DNA of 64,000 nt, from assembly GCA_037349315.1 (NCBI GenBank), contig JBAIAC010000024.1, positions 36,877,501 to 36,941,500 on the forward strand, given 5' to 3'. This document shows positions 25,018 through 36,610 of this stretch, piece by piece; position 1 is the stretch's first letter, and each line of letters opens with the position of its first letter. Source of the DNA: Chelydra serpentina. Its lineage: Eukaryota; Chordata; Testudines; Chelydridae. A model generated the notes under the pieces. The model ran no database searches and was not told where the DNA came from. It worked only from the letters and a program-made list of their open reading frames with translations. Both the position numbers and the translations under genes were made by a program.

Positions 25018-25437
25018 CAGGGGTGGCCAAACTGAGCCTGAGAAGGAGCCAGAATTTACCAATGTACACTGCCAAAGAGCCACAGTAATACCTCAGTAGC
25101 CCTGCTCCTAGCGCCTCCCACCCACTGGCAGCCCCGCCAATCAGCGCTTCCCCCTGCCTCCCCATACCTCCCGATCAGTTGTTTCGTGGCATGCAGGAGG
25201 CTCTGGGGGGGAAGGGGAAGGAGCAAGGGCATGTTAGGCTAAGGGGAGGGGGTGGGAAAGGGTGGAGTGGGTGCAGGGCCTGTGGCAGAGCCAGGGGCTG
25301 AGCAGTGAGCACCCCCCGGCACATTGGAAAGTTGGTGCCTGTAACTCCAGCCCCAGAGTCAGTGCCTATGCAAGGAGCCGCATATTAACTTCTGAAGAGC
25401 CGCATGTGGCTCTGGAGCCACAGGTTGGCCACCCCTG
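25018..25437. mobile_element. hAT MITE, TIR CAGGGGTGGCCAAACT (420 bp)
   Basis: The ends CAGGGGTGGCCAAACT and GGTTGGCCACCCCTG are inverted copies. Flanks GATTAGAC (25010-25017) and GACTAGAC (25438-25445) match at 7 of 8. The interior is GC-rich and non-coding. The motif GAGCCGCATGTGGCTC near the right end is characteristic of this high-copy family. Confidence 0.88.
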
Positions 25438-25445
25438 GACTAGAC

Positions 25446-26218
25446 AGTGGAAAACCACAAAACATCCCTGATTTTCTGAGCAAAAGCCAAAAAGAGGAGA
25501 ATTCTGGTATCTTCATGAATTTCTCTATATGCTAAACATTCCAAGAGGAAAATCAAGTTGCAAAACCATTAACTTCAAAAACAACCATCCCTCCTTGGTT
25601 TCTTTGTTCTGAGAAAGAGATCTTGTAATCAGGTAGAAATTGAGGTCAGGACAACACACTGAGGCAAGCCCTTTTTATTTTGACCATCAGCACCATCTCC
25701 ACATCATCATCAGAATATTATCATTTTTCAGATCCTTGATGAAAGAAATCACAGCAGGGATTTGCCATGAAAACTGCTTTTTTACTTATGGGGTACACTG
25801 TTTTCATATAGAAGAATATTATCCTATTTAATCGAAGAAAGGCAAGCAGCAAATTTTATCAATTTGTTTAAGGCATTTTTGGCAGGGTCCACCAGTGTTA
25901 TTTTAAATTAAAGATCCACATATTTCATTTGCTCCGTTTTGACATAATAATCAATGTTTATGTATGCATTACATTTTTGTACAACAGCTATTCCATGTCC
26001 TCACTTCCCCAAGAGAATTTGAGAGATGGCTGACTATGCAGCTAAAATCATAGGGATGACAGCCCACAATGAAGGACCTCATTTTTTAAATGAAACACTG
26101 ATATTATAACTCTTGCTTATTTATTTCCCCTCCCTCACTATCTCTACCTGAGCAGAGATCCTTCCAGATAAAGGGAAGGGGGGAAAAAACCTCTGTTAGA
26201 TCAAGATGCACAGTTTGA
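25446..26218. other. Gene-free DNA
   Basis: No gene or recognised repeat. Confidence 0.5.
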
Positions 26219-26226
26219 GATAGAAA

Positions 26227-26677
26227 TAGAGCTGGCCAGAAAACAAGATTTCCATTTTGCAAAAAGAATTTGAGGTTTCAGAATTTGTTTTCATCTCACA
26301 TGAGAACAAAACCGAGACCTTTTGACATTTTTCATGAAAAAACAGAGACAGACCCATCCCATGCTCAACCCAAAACAGCCAAAATAGCCTGGTGGTTAGG
26401 ACAACTCACCATGGATGGGAGACTCACGTTTAAGTCCCTGCTCTGAATTTGATAGAGCAGTCACTTAACTGGGGTCTCCTACATGGCTACTGAGTGCCCT
26501 TACGTCTGGGCTATTGGCTGTTCTGGGGTCTCTCTCACTTGTTTTGAGCAGAAATTCAGTCCTGGACCTTAGAAACCTTCTCAACAAAAGTTTCCTCAGA
26601 GAACTTTTGTTTTAATAAATTGCCATTTTCCAATGGGGGAAAAGAAAACACAATCAAAGTATTCCCAGCCAACTCTA
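26227..26677. mobile_element. hAT-type element with palindromic tRNA-like core (451 bp)
   Basis: Ends TAGAGCTGGCCAG and CAGCCAACTCTA are imperfect inverted copies and match the element at 11254. Flanks GATAGAAA (26219-26226) and GATTTAAA (26678-26685) agree at 6 of 8. The middle (26374-26522) is an inverted repeat of tRNA-like sequence. No open frame of note. Confidence 0.75.
26374..26522. repeat. Inverted pair of tRNA-like modules
   Basis: On the plus strand TAGCCTGGTGGTTAGGAC (26385 on) looks like a pol III A box with D-arm and GTTTAAGTCCC (about 26429) like a B box. The same module appears reversed at about 26455-26515 (GACTTAACTGGGG is not exact; CACTTAACTGGGGTCTCC reads as the reverse of the T-arm side). 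The outer arms AACAGCC and GGCTGTT close the palindrome. The modules resemble tRNA but neither folds into an intact tRNA gene. Confidence 0.6.
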
Positions 26678-26847
26678 GATTTAAATTAAATGCACTCTTA
26701 ACCAAGAAAAGGATGGTTTTGTGTACTGGAGAGCTTATTACTGTATTATATATGTTATCATTGTAGCAATGACATTTTAAGTGTGGGTTTCCACACAATT
26801 ATTTTTTAGTATAGGATTTGTTCGGTATCAAATAACAAAAAGGAAGC

Positions 26848-27090
26848 ATAGGCTTGTAGTAAAGGCATTGGACTAGGACTAAGACTATCCAGGTTCAATT
26901 AGTGGGTTTGCTATACACTTCCCAGGTGACCTCAGTCAAGTCACTTACCTCATCTGTGCCTCAGTTTCCCCCTAAAAGGAAACAAACTTCCTTTCTACCA
27001 CTCTTTGCCTGGGTGATTTATTTAGATTCAACCTCTTTCAGACAGTGACTCTCATATATACAGTACCTAGCACAGAGGTCACCAATCTTG
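26848..27090 (+). repeat. MIR SINE
   Basis: The order of blocks is that of MIR: a tRNA-related head (GGCATTGGACTAGGACTAAG, CCAGGTTCAAT), then GGTGACCTCAGTCAAGTCAC, CTCATCTGTGCCTCAGTTTC and a tail with AGTACCTAGCACAGAGG. Moderately diverged but nearly full length. Confidence 0.85.
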
Positions 27091-30000
27091 GTTGGAGCCT
27101 CTAACTGAAACAGTACTACAAATATGAAGAAAGATGAGTTGTTCTGGAAACTTTCTAATGTTAGATTGATCACACAACTGGAGAGAAAATTTTAGACCTG
27201 GAGCTGTCTAGTGACTCAATTTCTAACAGATAAACAAATAAATGGAGTAATTATGCCAAAAGGTTCCCTAATTAGTTACAAAGGGAAGTACAAGCACAAA
27301 GTGAACGTTAGTTTTCACTCATTCATACATTCTATGCATCTCTCTTCCTCACTCCTGCACAGAGGGAAACAGCTGCCCATCTTTGATCCCGAAGTCTAGC
27401 TGCATAGTAAGGTTCACCAGAGATTTGAAAAGTGGCAAGCCTCAGATTCATTTAGCAAAGCTTCTCAGCTGTGCGCCCACGTATGCCTGGGAGACTTGAG
27501 TCTCAAAACTCTGAAGAGCTCTTCCTGGAGTTACAGGCCCCTGAACTCTTTCCACATGAAACACCAGGGATTCTTTATTTATTTATAATATTGAATTGGT
27601 TCCATGGACGTCTCAGTGAGCTTCAGTAAAGAACCTAATATTCTTGTTATCTATAGAACAGTCTACCTAAATATCAACTATTACAATATTTGAAGATGCA
27701 GTGTTGTAGTAACTGATCAGCTGGGAGCCTGTTGTTTGGTTGTTTTTAAAATAACTGAACCAAGTTCAGCTGAGTTACTCTGGTACAACCTCTTTAGCTT
27801 CAGTGTGGCTACACCAGTGTAGCCGAGTAGAATTTGTCCCAATACAGTGTAATATCCATGTTTGCTATATCAGTGTGTTACCAAACTAGGACTCTGTGAT
27901 GCAGAAATGTGATGGGAGCTTGAGTCTGTTACTAGAGTGGCTTTGAAAGTCCATCACCCCGACTCTAAGGCACAAAGAGGAGGTAGGTGCCCAACTCCTA
28001 TTGATTACCTCCCCTTTCACAGTTTCCCTTATAGGTGTGATAGGGGATCAGAATCGTTCATTACAATGGATTGTTTTCTCTGGCTGTTAATCCACATACG
28101 TTGTCCCACTGTTGAAAGTTGGGACCCAGAGTTTGGTACTCAACTTCCACTGATTGTTCAATAAGAATTGAATTGGGTGCTTTCGGTTCCTTAAACTCCT
28201 TTGGAAAATCCCAGCCCTAAATAAATAAATCATCCCATTGATATGGTTAAGTACTTTACTAAATTGGGGCTTAAAGCAGCAAAACCACATACTCCTTTTA
28301 CCCCGGAAACTCTGAGAACCTCAATATAGACTTTGCTTTAGACAGTCCTGTGGAACTTCCCAAAAATAAACCTGAAGGGGCAATAGCATGAATGTATTTC
28401 TCCCCAGGCATGTACAAAACTCTTTTCTAGACAATCAGTTGTTTGGAAATACTCATCTGGCCTTTCCATGTCTCCATTACCATAGCTGGATAGTCTGACT
28501 ATTTGTGTTTCCTGCATTAGATTATCGTATTTGTTGCTTAGTGAAACACATACACTTATGGGAGGAGGGCAAAAGAAGAAGTTATCTTCTGTCTTCCTCT
28601 TATTCTGCTGTGTAAAACCAACACAGCAAAGTGAACATGAAAACACCCTCTTCAAATGACCATTACCTTCTGGTTTATTCATCAGTGATTGTCAAGACTG
28701 TTTTATGGAAGTTAATTTTAAAAAGTTTCAGTACATTTTTCCTCCTGAGTGGTAGGTACGGTGTGCCTTGATATTTGTTGTATACAGTCACAAGTCTGGG
28801 GATATCCTATGAATTTTAATATACTCTTATGATGCAAAAGGATTTATACCAGTGATTCCTCTAACTTCAAGATCGTAAAATATTTTTCCAATCAGATGTC
28901 GGTAAAACCTGAACTCACTTAAAGCATTGCTGATGAGGCTTCAGTACAAGGCTACCAGTGCACAGCTTTTCAGGAAAAAATGTAATTTGAAGTGAATACT
29001 CCAGAGTTTTGAACTTGTAATTCAAGAACATTTGGTTTATTTTATTAAAAATTTTTTAGCAAGGTAATGGAAATTAGCATGTAAGACTCCTATCATGGTA
29101 AAATTTGACAATGTTTTTAGTCACATGGGTACTGAAGAATTGAAGGATAATACAAAGTTACATTTTCCCCTCAAACTAGAGAGTTCTCAATAAGCCTAAG
29201 AAATGCTACCTACTAGTATTACTTATTTTATTTTTTTGGAGTTACAGTGCATAGATTAATCATTAAGCGATCTTCAGAAAGACAACTAACTAATAAGTTG
29301 AATACAATTTCTGACCAGACTTTATAGCTAAGAAAGAAGATGAAGATTTTATTGAATCCACTACTAACTAGAAGTTTGGAATTTAGCACAAAAACCTTAC
29401 CTACCTTACTCACAACCCTTTTAGGTGACATCAATAGCACTATGCATGCAAGTTTTGCAAGCAGGATTTGGCCTTATCTATTCAATTATAGTTTTACCAT
29501 TATACAATGATTTCTGTAATGAGAATGATTTTGGAACATGAGTGCTATTGACGTGGTTTGATAAAGCTGCACTGATTAGTCAGAAGATGGTCTGGCTTAT
29601 TTTTTAAATTTATATTATAGAACACACCTCTCAAGAAGTCCCTTGAAGTGACATGACTTGACAACATTCTGTCCTTCTTGACAGATCATTTTCAGTGACT
29701 AAAGTACTAATGTGGGTGAAGTCTGACTTTAATATATCAAATTAGCAAAAGGTTCAAAACTATTGACCCTCTCTTTTTCTTCTCAGGAGTGATTTATACC
29801 TCCTTGCAGTAATCAATGCTGGATCAATGTGGTTTTATCCCACAAGCTTACATCATCATTATGTCTAATGTTCGTTTCAGTTTACATAAATGTCCTCCAA
29901 AGATATCAGAAAAACTGTAATAAAAGGTAAGCCGATATACTGCGTTAACAGCAAACGAGGGAGAATAGTGGGGAAATCAATAGATATGTAGACAGATGGC

Positions 30001-31909
30001 AGAAAAGGAAGGAAGGGAACAAAAATAACCATGCCATGCAAACCAGTAAGGATTTAATGATTTGTTTTGAATTAACTAAGCCATTTACTCTGCACTGAAT
30101 ATGTAGAGAGAACTTTGGCAGTATCCTTTCTGAAAGCAATGCCTTAATGTCTGCCCCCACATATTGTTTACCTAGAAAAATATACTCTGCATATCTATCT
30201 ATGTAAAGACAATGCTGGTGTGAGTAAGCTTCCTAATATAAATGCAATATATTTACAAGGTCTTTTGTCCAATTCCTCAATACATGCACCAGCATCAGGT
30301 AGGCAGATTTTAAGGTGATGTGTCACTTTCAATATGCATGGGATGGCAGGAAGAGAAGACAGGTTGCTATTCTTGTTTCCTTTCCATTATTGATTCCTAG
30401 ATTGGGAACTTGCGTGATCTCAGAATTGTCAGAATTGAAGTTTTGTACAAGTTTCATTATGTTTAACTACAGCTTCTTTATGCTGCGACTCCAAAAAATG
30501 TGGCCATTTAAAACCAAGAGAAGATTTTTTTAGGAAATGTATATTCAGTAATAATAGCATGATAAATGTATTGAAGGGTTCTGCTGACATAAGACCATAA
30601 AGGCAGAGCTAAGTGAAGTTTTTCAGTTAAAAAAAAACACAACAGATTAGGCCAGGCCTCTAAAAACTCTGCCTCATGAGACTTTCCCCCCCAACAGATA
30701 CATACTTACCAATGACATTAAACAGGTACAGTTACTTAAAAAAATACCCACCTAATACTAATGTATTTGTGTTCAGCAGTACACAATGCCGCACAGAGGC
30801 AGCTCTTGTACCCTTTCTGGCAGGTTTGTCACAGTAAAGACAGTAATAGAGGGAGTCAGCGACTTTTATATAGCATAGCTCACATCTCGGTAGACTGTCC
30901 TGTGGACTATTTCTTCTCCCATATGTGACACCATGGGACCACCTCAATCCTATGCACAATCACATAACAGCCAAAGGGCAATTATAACAGTTGCTTACAT
31001 GAGGAATAGTAGTGGGACAGTATGGAATGTCTGAGTGGTTAGCCAGTATCTGGGGCCTGGCTGGGTTGCTTTCATTAGGAGAAACTAATACATCAGGTAT
31101 TTCCTGGCCTTCTAGTTGCTTTCTCTTCTGACACACAGAGCTCTATCCAGTCAATGTCTGAGCCCCTGTGTTTATAATCAATCCCAGAGGAACAGCTGCC
31201 TGAGAGAATGTTTGGGACCAGATTCAGAACCCCTTACGCTTAGTAATACTCAATTCTCAAGTACTCCCACTGAAATCGGTGAGGCTATCTCGTGAAGTAA
31301 GGTGGTCAAAAACTGGCTATAGATGGTTCAACTTGCTAGTCAAGTTGATAGTCATTGACTACTGAGGTTAACACTGAGGAGAAGAAGATACTTGCAGATC
31401 TTGATAGTCTCCTGGCCTTCACCTTTCCTTGTTCTGGGGAAGTGGGTATGGCTGAGGAACTATGGCAACTAAACATTACTCACATTTCAGTAGACCTACT
31501 CCCACAGTAATGTATTAATCAAGATGAGCAAGGGTGTCAGAATTTGAAACCTTAATAATGAGTACAAATAGCCAAACCAAGTTCACATCTGGTGTAACTG
31601 TAACTTCAGTATAGTTATACCAGGGATAAGTCTGATTCAGTATTTCTATCAGTCTACATATACACCACCACTGTAGTTAATTTTTTACTTTAAAATAACT
31701 TTTCTTCACAATAGTGAATAGTGTGAGCAAATATGTCCCTTTTTATTACACTTGATGGAAGTAGGTGTAATATATTAAAAAGATAGCAATGAAATTATAG
31801 GTTGTAATGGAAAAATACTCAAAAGTTATATATATCCCATATGTAAGCAATTCATACAAAAAAAAAGTTAGAATATGAAAGATAATCATGAAATAGACAC
31901 AGTGTAGAG
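27091..31909. other. Gene-free DNA, 4.8 kb
   Basis: No exon, RNA gene or large mobile element is recognisable. Short sauropsid repeat-like stretches occur near 27755-27840 and 31590-31650 (tandem GTGTAACT/GTTAC words) and a foldback near 31231-31302. Otherwise plain AT-rich DNA. Confidence 0.5.
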
Positions 31910-32166
31910 CAGGCCTCGGCAAACTTCAGCATGCGGCTCACCAGGGTAAGCCCCCTGGCGGGCCAGGCCAGTTTGTTTACTTGCCGCATGTGCCGGTTCG
32001 GCCGATCGCGGCTCCCACTGGCCGCGGTTCGACGTCCCCGGCCAATGCGAGAAGCAGGACGCTGGCTGCTGCTTCCCGCAGTCCCAATTGGCTGGGGCTG
32101 GCGAACCGCCCGGACCACCAGGGGGCTTACCCTGCTGAGCCACGTGCCGAAGGTTACCAATGCCTA
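31910..32166. mobile_element. hAT MITE, TIR CAGGCCTCGGCAAAC (257 bp)
   Basis: Left end CAGGCCTCGGCAAAC and right end GGTTACCAATGCCTA are imperfect inverted copies. Flanks GTGTAGAG and GAATAGAG match at 6 of 8. The inner arms CACCAGGGTAAGCCCCCTGG and CCAGGGGGCTTACCCTG form a long palindrome, which explains open frames on both strands. Confidence 0.75.
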
Positions 32167-32174
32167 GAATAGAG

Positions 32175-32769
32175 TACGGTGGGATGGTGAGTGGAACCTC
32201 TTATTTTAAGGAGCAGCCTGCTTTGTATCTCTCTGTTTTGGCGTTCTTGCAATGTTTCAGAAAGATTAAAAAAAAATACTGTCACTTCTCTGTATGCTGT
32301 GAAGCATAAATCTCTTCTCTCCCCACAGGCTCTGTGAGTACCCAAATCATTGTGTGTTTCTCTGTCATTGGCTCTATTACTATTTAAGCATGTCATAAAA
32401 AAGGAACAGTTTCAATACAAGTGAATGAGACCCAACCCAAAACACCCTATGGCAGGGTAGTTAGATTCCTCCCTCACACATCTGATGCAGGGCCTGGAAC
32501 TTGGACGTCCCACATCCCACGTGAGTACCCACTGGGAAGCAGGTTGCGGGAAGGAAGTGCATCCTCATCTAATTTGTGAATGGCTCTTAAATCCTCTTGT
32601 GAACCTAGCCCAAACATTTGAAACATGATGACATTTCCAAAATGTTTTTCTTTTTGTTTCAACCAAAACAACTGGCCAAAACTGACATGAATTTATAAGT
32701 GTCTTGATTGACCCTTCTGAACTTTGTCTGTAATGGTAGTTAGGGTGCAATATTACAAACACAGAAACA
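32175..32769. other. Gene-free DNA
   Basis: Nothing coding. A stretch at about 32610-32690 (TTTGTTTCAACCAAAACAAC, CTGGCCAAAACTG) resembles the end of the TAGAGCTGG element family, but termini cannot be placed. Confidence 0.4.
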
Positions 32770-32985
32770 GGCTATGTCTACACTGCAATAGAACACACAC
32801 AACCGGCCCATGTCAGCTGACTGGGCTTGCAAGTCTTAGGCTGCAGGGCTATAAAATTGCAGTGTATATGTTTGGACATGCAATCGTCTACACTGCGGTT
32901 TTATAGCCCCGCAGCCTGAGCCCCACGAGCCCCAGTCAGATGACATGGGCCAGCTGCAAGTTTTTCATTACCGTGTAACATACCC
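32770..32985. mobile_element. Palindromic MITE (about 216 bp)
   Basis: GGCTATGTCTACACTGCAAT at the left is the inverted partner of CATTACCGTGTAACATACCC at the right. Inner arms GGGCTATAAAATTGCAGTGT and CACTGCGGTTTTATAGCCC also pair. I recognise this as a fold-back family common in turtles. No clear target duplication could be assigned. Confidence 0.65.
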
Positions 32986-34827
32986 ACAATTAGTACATTT
33001 TTTAAAAAGGAATGTCTCCCTTAAGTAAGTAGCTTCATATCATCAAAGTTATCACTTTAAAACTCTTCTTCATAGTTAGGCATCAAGTTAAACATTTGGG
33101 CAATAAAGATAAACTATTACAGTGCAATTTATGCTAAGCTATTGTATGTAAATTCAAGGATAAGTTAAAATAAATATGCAATTACATATGGTTCAGTCAA
33201 ATCAAAGAAAACATTTTCCAAATTAGATTAAAAAGTTAAGTAGAAAAGCTTTTATGAGTTTCAGTTATGTAGGGGATAGATATGTGTTGTAAATCAAAGA
33301 GGGTATCAAGTTATAGGATGACTCCATAAACCCATACCCGGATCCATCTATAGATGGAGTAGGGTCAGCCAGCTGTAATCCACCAGTAGACTCTCAAATC
33401 AGTCCGTCCTGGAAGTCACCTAATTTTTTTCTAAGCTCTTTCACTCATATGAGGAAATTATCTGCCCCAACTATCTCTCTATTTATAACCATGGTTTAGT
33501 AGAGTCTGCCCTCTTAAAAAAACCAAACACACACACCTCTCATCACCTTCGATTTTATTATAAGTTACGACTGGCAATCGTGATATCTCATAGTAGTCCT
33601 CTTCACTACCCATTGTTCTCCAGTAGTGCCTGTTGGACTAGAATGTGATTAGCCCCTGATTTGGTATTTCATGAGAGGGGTCAGAAAAGCTGTCTCTCAC
33701 ATTTATTACAAATCCCCTTATGTTCCTCAAGTAGCCTTGAATTTAAAATTACTCACCAAAATAATTGAAACTATCCAATAGTACAGAATTAGCTGTACGT
33801 GCATCAGTAAGATTACCAGGGCTCTTTTCGTCACTTTATTCAGCCACAACTTCCATTTCAATTACACATTTAATAGAGTGTGGGTTGTTTATCTGATTGT
33901 GAGTAATGTAGAATAAACTACTTAGGTTTCCCTTTAATAGCCATCTCATACAAATCATAATTATTTTAAGATGTTTTCAGATTGTGGGCTGTTCTGATGT
34001 GATTACGTTTAGCTAATACATTAAAGTGCGTAACTTTACTTCCATACATTTAACAGGAGAGTGATTTAGAAAGAAATCTTCAACTTTTGCACACTGGAAA
34101 GCTCAATGATTCAGACATTTAAGGTCAAATCTCGTACTTTAGAAAGAAGCTTGTTCTGGAGATAGTTGGAGCTGCCCTCTTGGATTTCCCTGGCATTCAG
34201 AGGGAGTGTGTACACTGGAGTGAACAGGCAGGGTGGAGGAGGGGGGGGGGGAGAAAATAGGAGCAGAAAGAATGGAGAGAAAGAGGAAAAGGTTACATGA
34301 AGGAGATAATTGGGAGAGACAAAAAGAGTAAAGTAAACAAGAAACAGACATTGAAAGAGGGAAGGGAAAGAGAAAGTCACATAAAAGAAAGAACAGTTGA
34401 GGTAAGAAAGAAAAGAGAGAGCAAGGATGGTACTTCTATGGTACTCATCACTAGTATCCAAGTGCCCCAGAATCACCAGTGTATTTATCTTCTCGACAAC
34501 CCTTTAATGTAGGGAAGGCACCTCTGAATTTACAAGCTGACCCAGATGCATGACTTTATTTGTCCTAGAAACATCAAGCGGGAGTTGGAATCTGCACACC
34601 AAGAGGAGCTGCCAGTCTGAATGGTCAGGAAAAGAATTGCTTTCAGAAGATGTAAGCCATCTACTTTCCCTCCACCCCACAACTCTCCCTCAGCTGAGAG
34701 CATCATCTAGTTTATCTTATAATTGTTAGTTAGGTAGGATAAGCCATTAATTTTGTTTGAATTTCATTTTACAACTAAATGTTTTATTAAGATTATTATT
34801 GGTTTGGTAATTTCATACAGAGGTCCT
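32986..34827. other. Gene-free DNA
   Basis: No gene. Contains a strand-asymmetric purine tract at 34225-34431 with a run of about 11 G at 34241-34251. Confidence 0.5.
34225..34431 (+). repeat. Polypurine tract, about 200 bp
   Basis: The plus strand is almost entirely A and G, with a G-run near the left end and GAGAGAAAGAGG-type blocks after it. Open frames crossing it on either strand are artefacts of composition. Confidence 0.7.
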
Positions 34828-36610
34828 CAGAGATAAGAAGAGCCATACTGTGTCAGACCAATGGTCCATCTAGCCCAGTATCCTGTGTTCTGACAGTAGC
34901 CAGGGCCAGATGCTTCAGAGGGAATGAACAGAACAAGGAAATTATTGAGTGATCTATCCCATCATGCACTCCCAGCTTCTGCCAGTCAGATTTTTAGGAA
35001 CACCCAGAGCATAGGGTTGTATCCCTAATCCTCTTGGCTAATAGCCATTGATGGACCTATCCTCCATGGACATACTTAATTCTTTTTTGTATCCAGTTAT
35101 ACTTTTGACCTTCACAACATCCCCGGCAAGGAGTTCCACAGGCTGACTATGCATACTGTGAAGTACTTCCTTCTTTTTTTTAAAAAACCTGCTGCCTATT
35201 AAATTTCATTGGGTGACCCAGGATCTTGTGTTACATGATGGGGTAAACAACACTTCCCTATTCACTTTCTCCACACCATTCATGATTTTATAGACCTCTA
35301 TCATAACCCCTTAGATCATCTCTTTTCTAAGGCGACACTTCATCTTTTTAATCTCTCCTCATACGTAAGATGTTCCATACCCCTAATCATTTTTGTTGCT
35401 CTTCTCTGTTCCTTTTCTAAATCTAATCTATATCTTTTTTTTTTTTGCAAGGGTGCAACCAGAACTGCATGCAGTATTCAAGGTGTGGGCATACCATAGA
35501 TTTATATAGTAGCACAATATTTTCTGTTTTAATTATCAATCTCTTTCCAAATAGGTCCTAATGTTGTTAGCTTTTTAATGACTGCTGCTGCTGCATGCTG
35601 AGAAGATCTGTTCAGAGAACTACTCATAAGGACACCGAGATCTCTTTCTTAAGTGGTAAAAGCTAATTTAAATAATTATTTTGTATGTGTAGTTAGAATT
35701 ATGTTTTCCAATGTTCATTACCACGTACTTATAACACTGAATTTCATCTGCCATTTTTTTGCCCAGTCACCCAGTTTTGTGAGATCCCTTTGTAATTCTT
35801 CACAGTCAGCTTTGGACTTAACTATATTGTCATTCTGAATTATCTGCAAAATTTTCCACCTCACTGTTCACCCCCTTTTCCAGATAATTTATGAATAGGT
35901 TGAACAGCACTGGTCCCAGTACTGATCCTTGGGGTACCCCACTATTTACCTCTTTCCATTGTGAAAACTGACCATTTAGTCCTACCCTTTGTTTTCTATC
36001 TTTAAACCAGTTACTAATCCATGAGAGAACCTTTCCTCTGATTCCATAAATCCTTACATTGCTTAAGAGCCTTTGGTGAGGGACCTTGCCAAAGGTTTTC
36101 TGAAAGTCCAAGTACACTGTATCCACTGAATCACCCTTGTCCACATGCTTGTTGACACCCTTAAATAATTCTAATAGATTAGCGAGGCATGATTTCCCTT
36201 TATAAAAGCCATATTGACTATTCCCCAACATATCATGGTCATCTATGGATCTAATAATTCTATTCTTTACTATAGTTATAACCAATTTGCCTGGTACTGA
36301 AGTTAGGTTTACCAGCTTGTAATTGCCAGTATCGCTTCTGAAGGCTTTTTTAAAAAAATCAATATTACCATAATTATCCACCAGTCATTTGGTACAGATA
36401 CTGACTTAAGTGATACATTGCATATTACAGTTAGTAGTTCTGAAATTTCATATTTTAGTTCCTTCAGAACTCTTGGGTAAATACCATCTGGTCCCGGTGA
36501 CTTATTACTGTTTAATTAATCAGTGTGTTCCAAAACCTCCTCTACTGACACCTTAATCCAGAACAGTTCCTCCGTGAAGACTAATGCAAATAATAACTTT
36601 AACTCCCCCC
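34828..36610 (-). repeat. CR1 LINE, 5'-truncated
   Basis: The plus strand reads as the antisense of the CR1 3' half: the 3' end at 34828-34930 (CAGACCAATGGTCCATCTAG) and the RT domain further right. Similarity is continuous to about 36610, where it fades beside a C-rich run. About 1.8 kb remain of an element that is normally 4 kb or more. Confidence 0.85.
35830..36381 (-). pseudogene. CR1 ORF2 reverse transcriptase fragment, catalytically dead
   Basis: This 183-codon open stretch is the middle of the LINE reverse transcriptase. In order it shows LTSVPGKLV, NSQYGFYKGKSC, motif A as YLDFQKTFGKVPH, and motif B as SGVPQGSVLGPVLFN. Motif C reads FADN where the family has FADD, so one catalytic aspartate is lost; motif A also has FG where FD is usual. 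The frame ends right after motif C, and downstream ORF2 sequence is visible only as stop-interrupted pieces. There is no start codon of biological meaning, because the element is 5'-truncated. It is a decayed non-LTR retrotransposon, not a host gene. Confidence 0.88.

Noticed and set aside
26385..26440. Functional tRNA gene
   Set aside because: A- and B-box-like words are present but no acceptor stem or anticodon arm can be closed.
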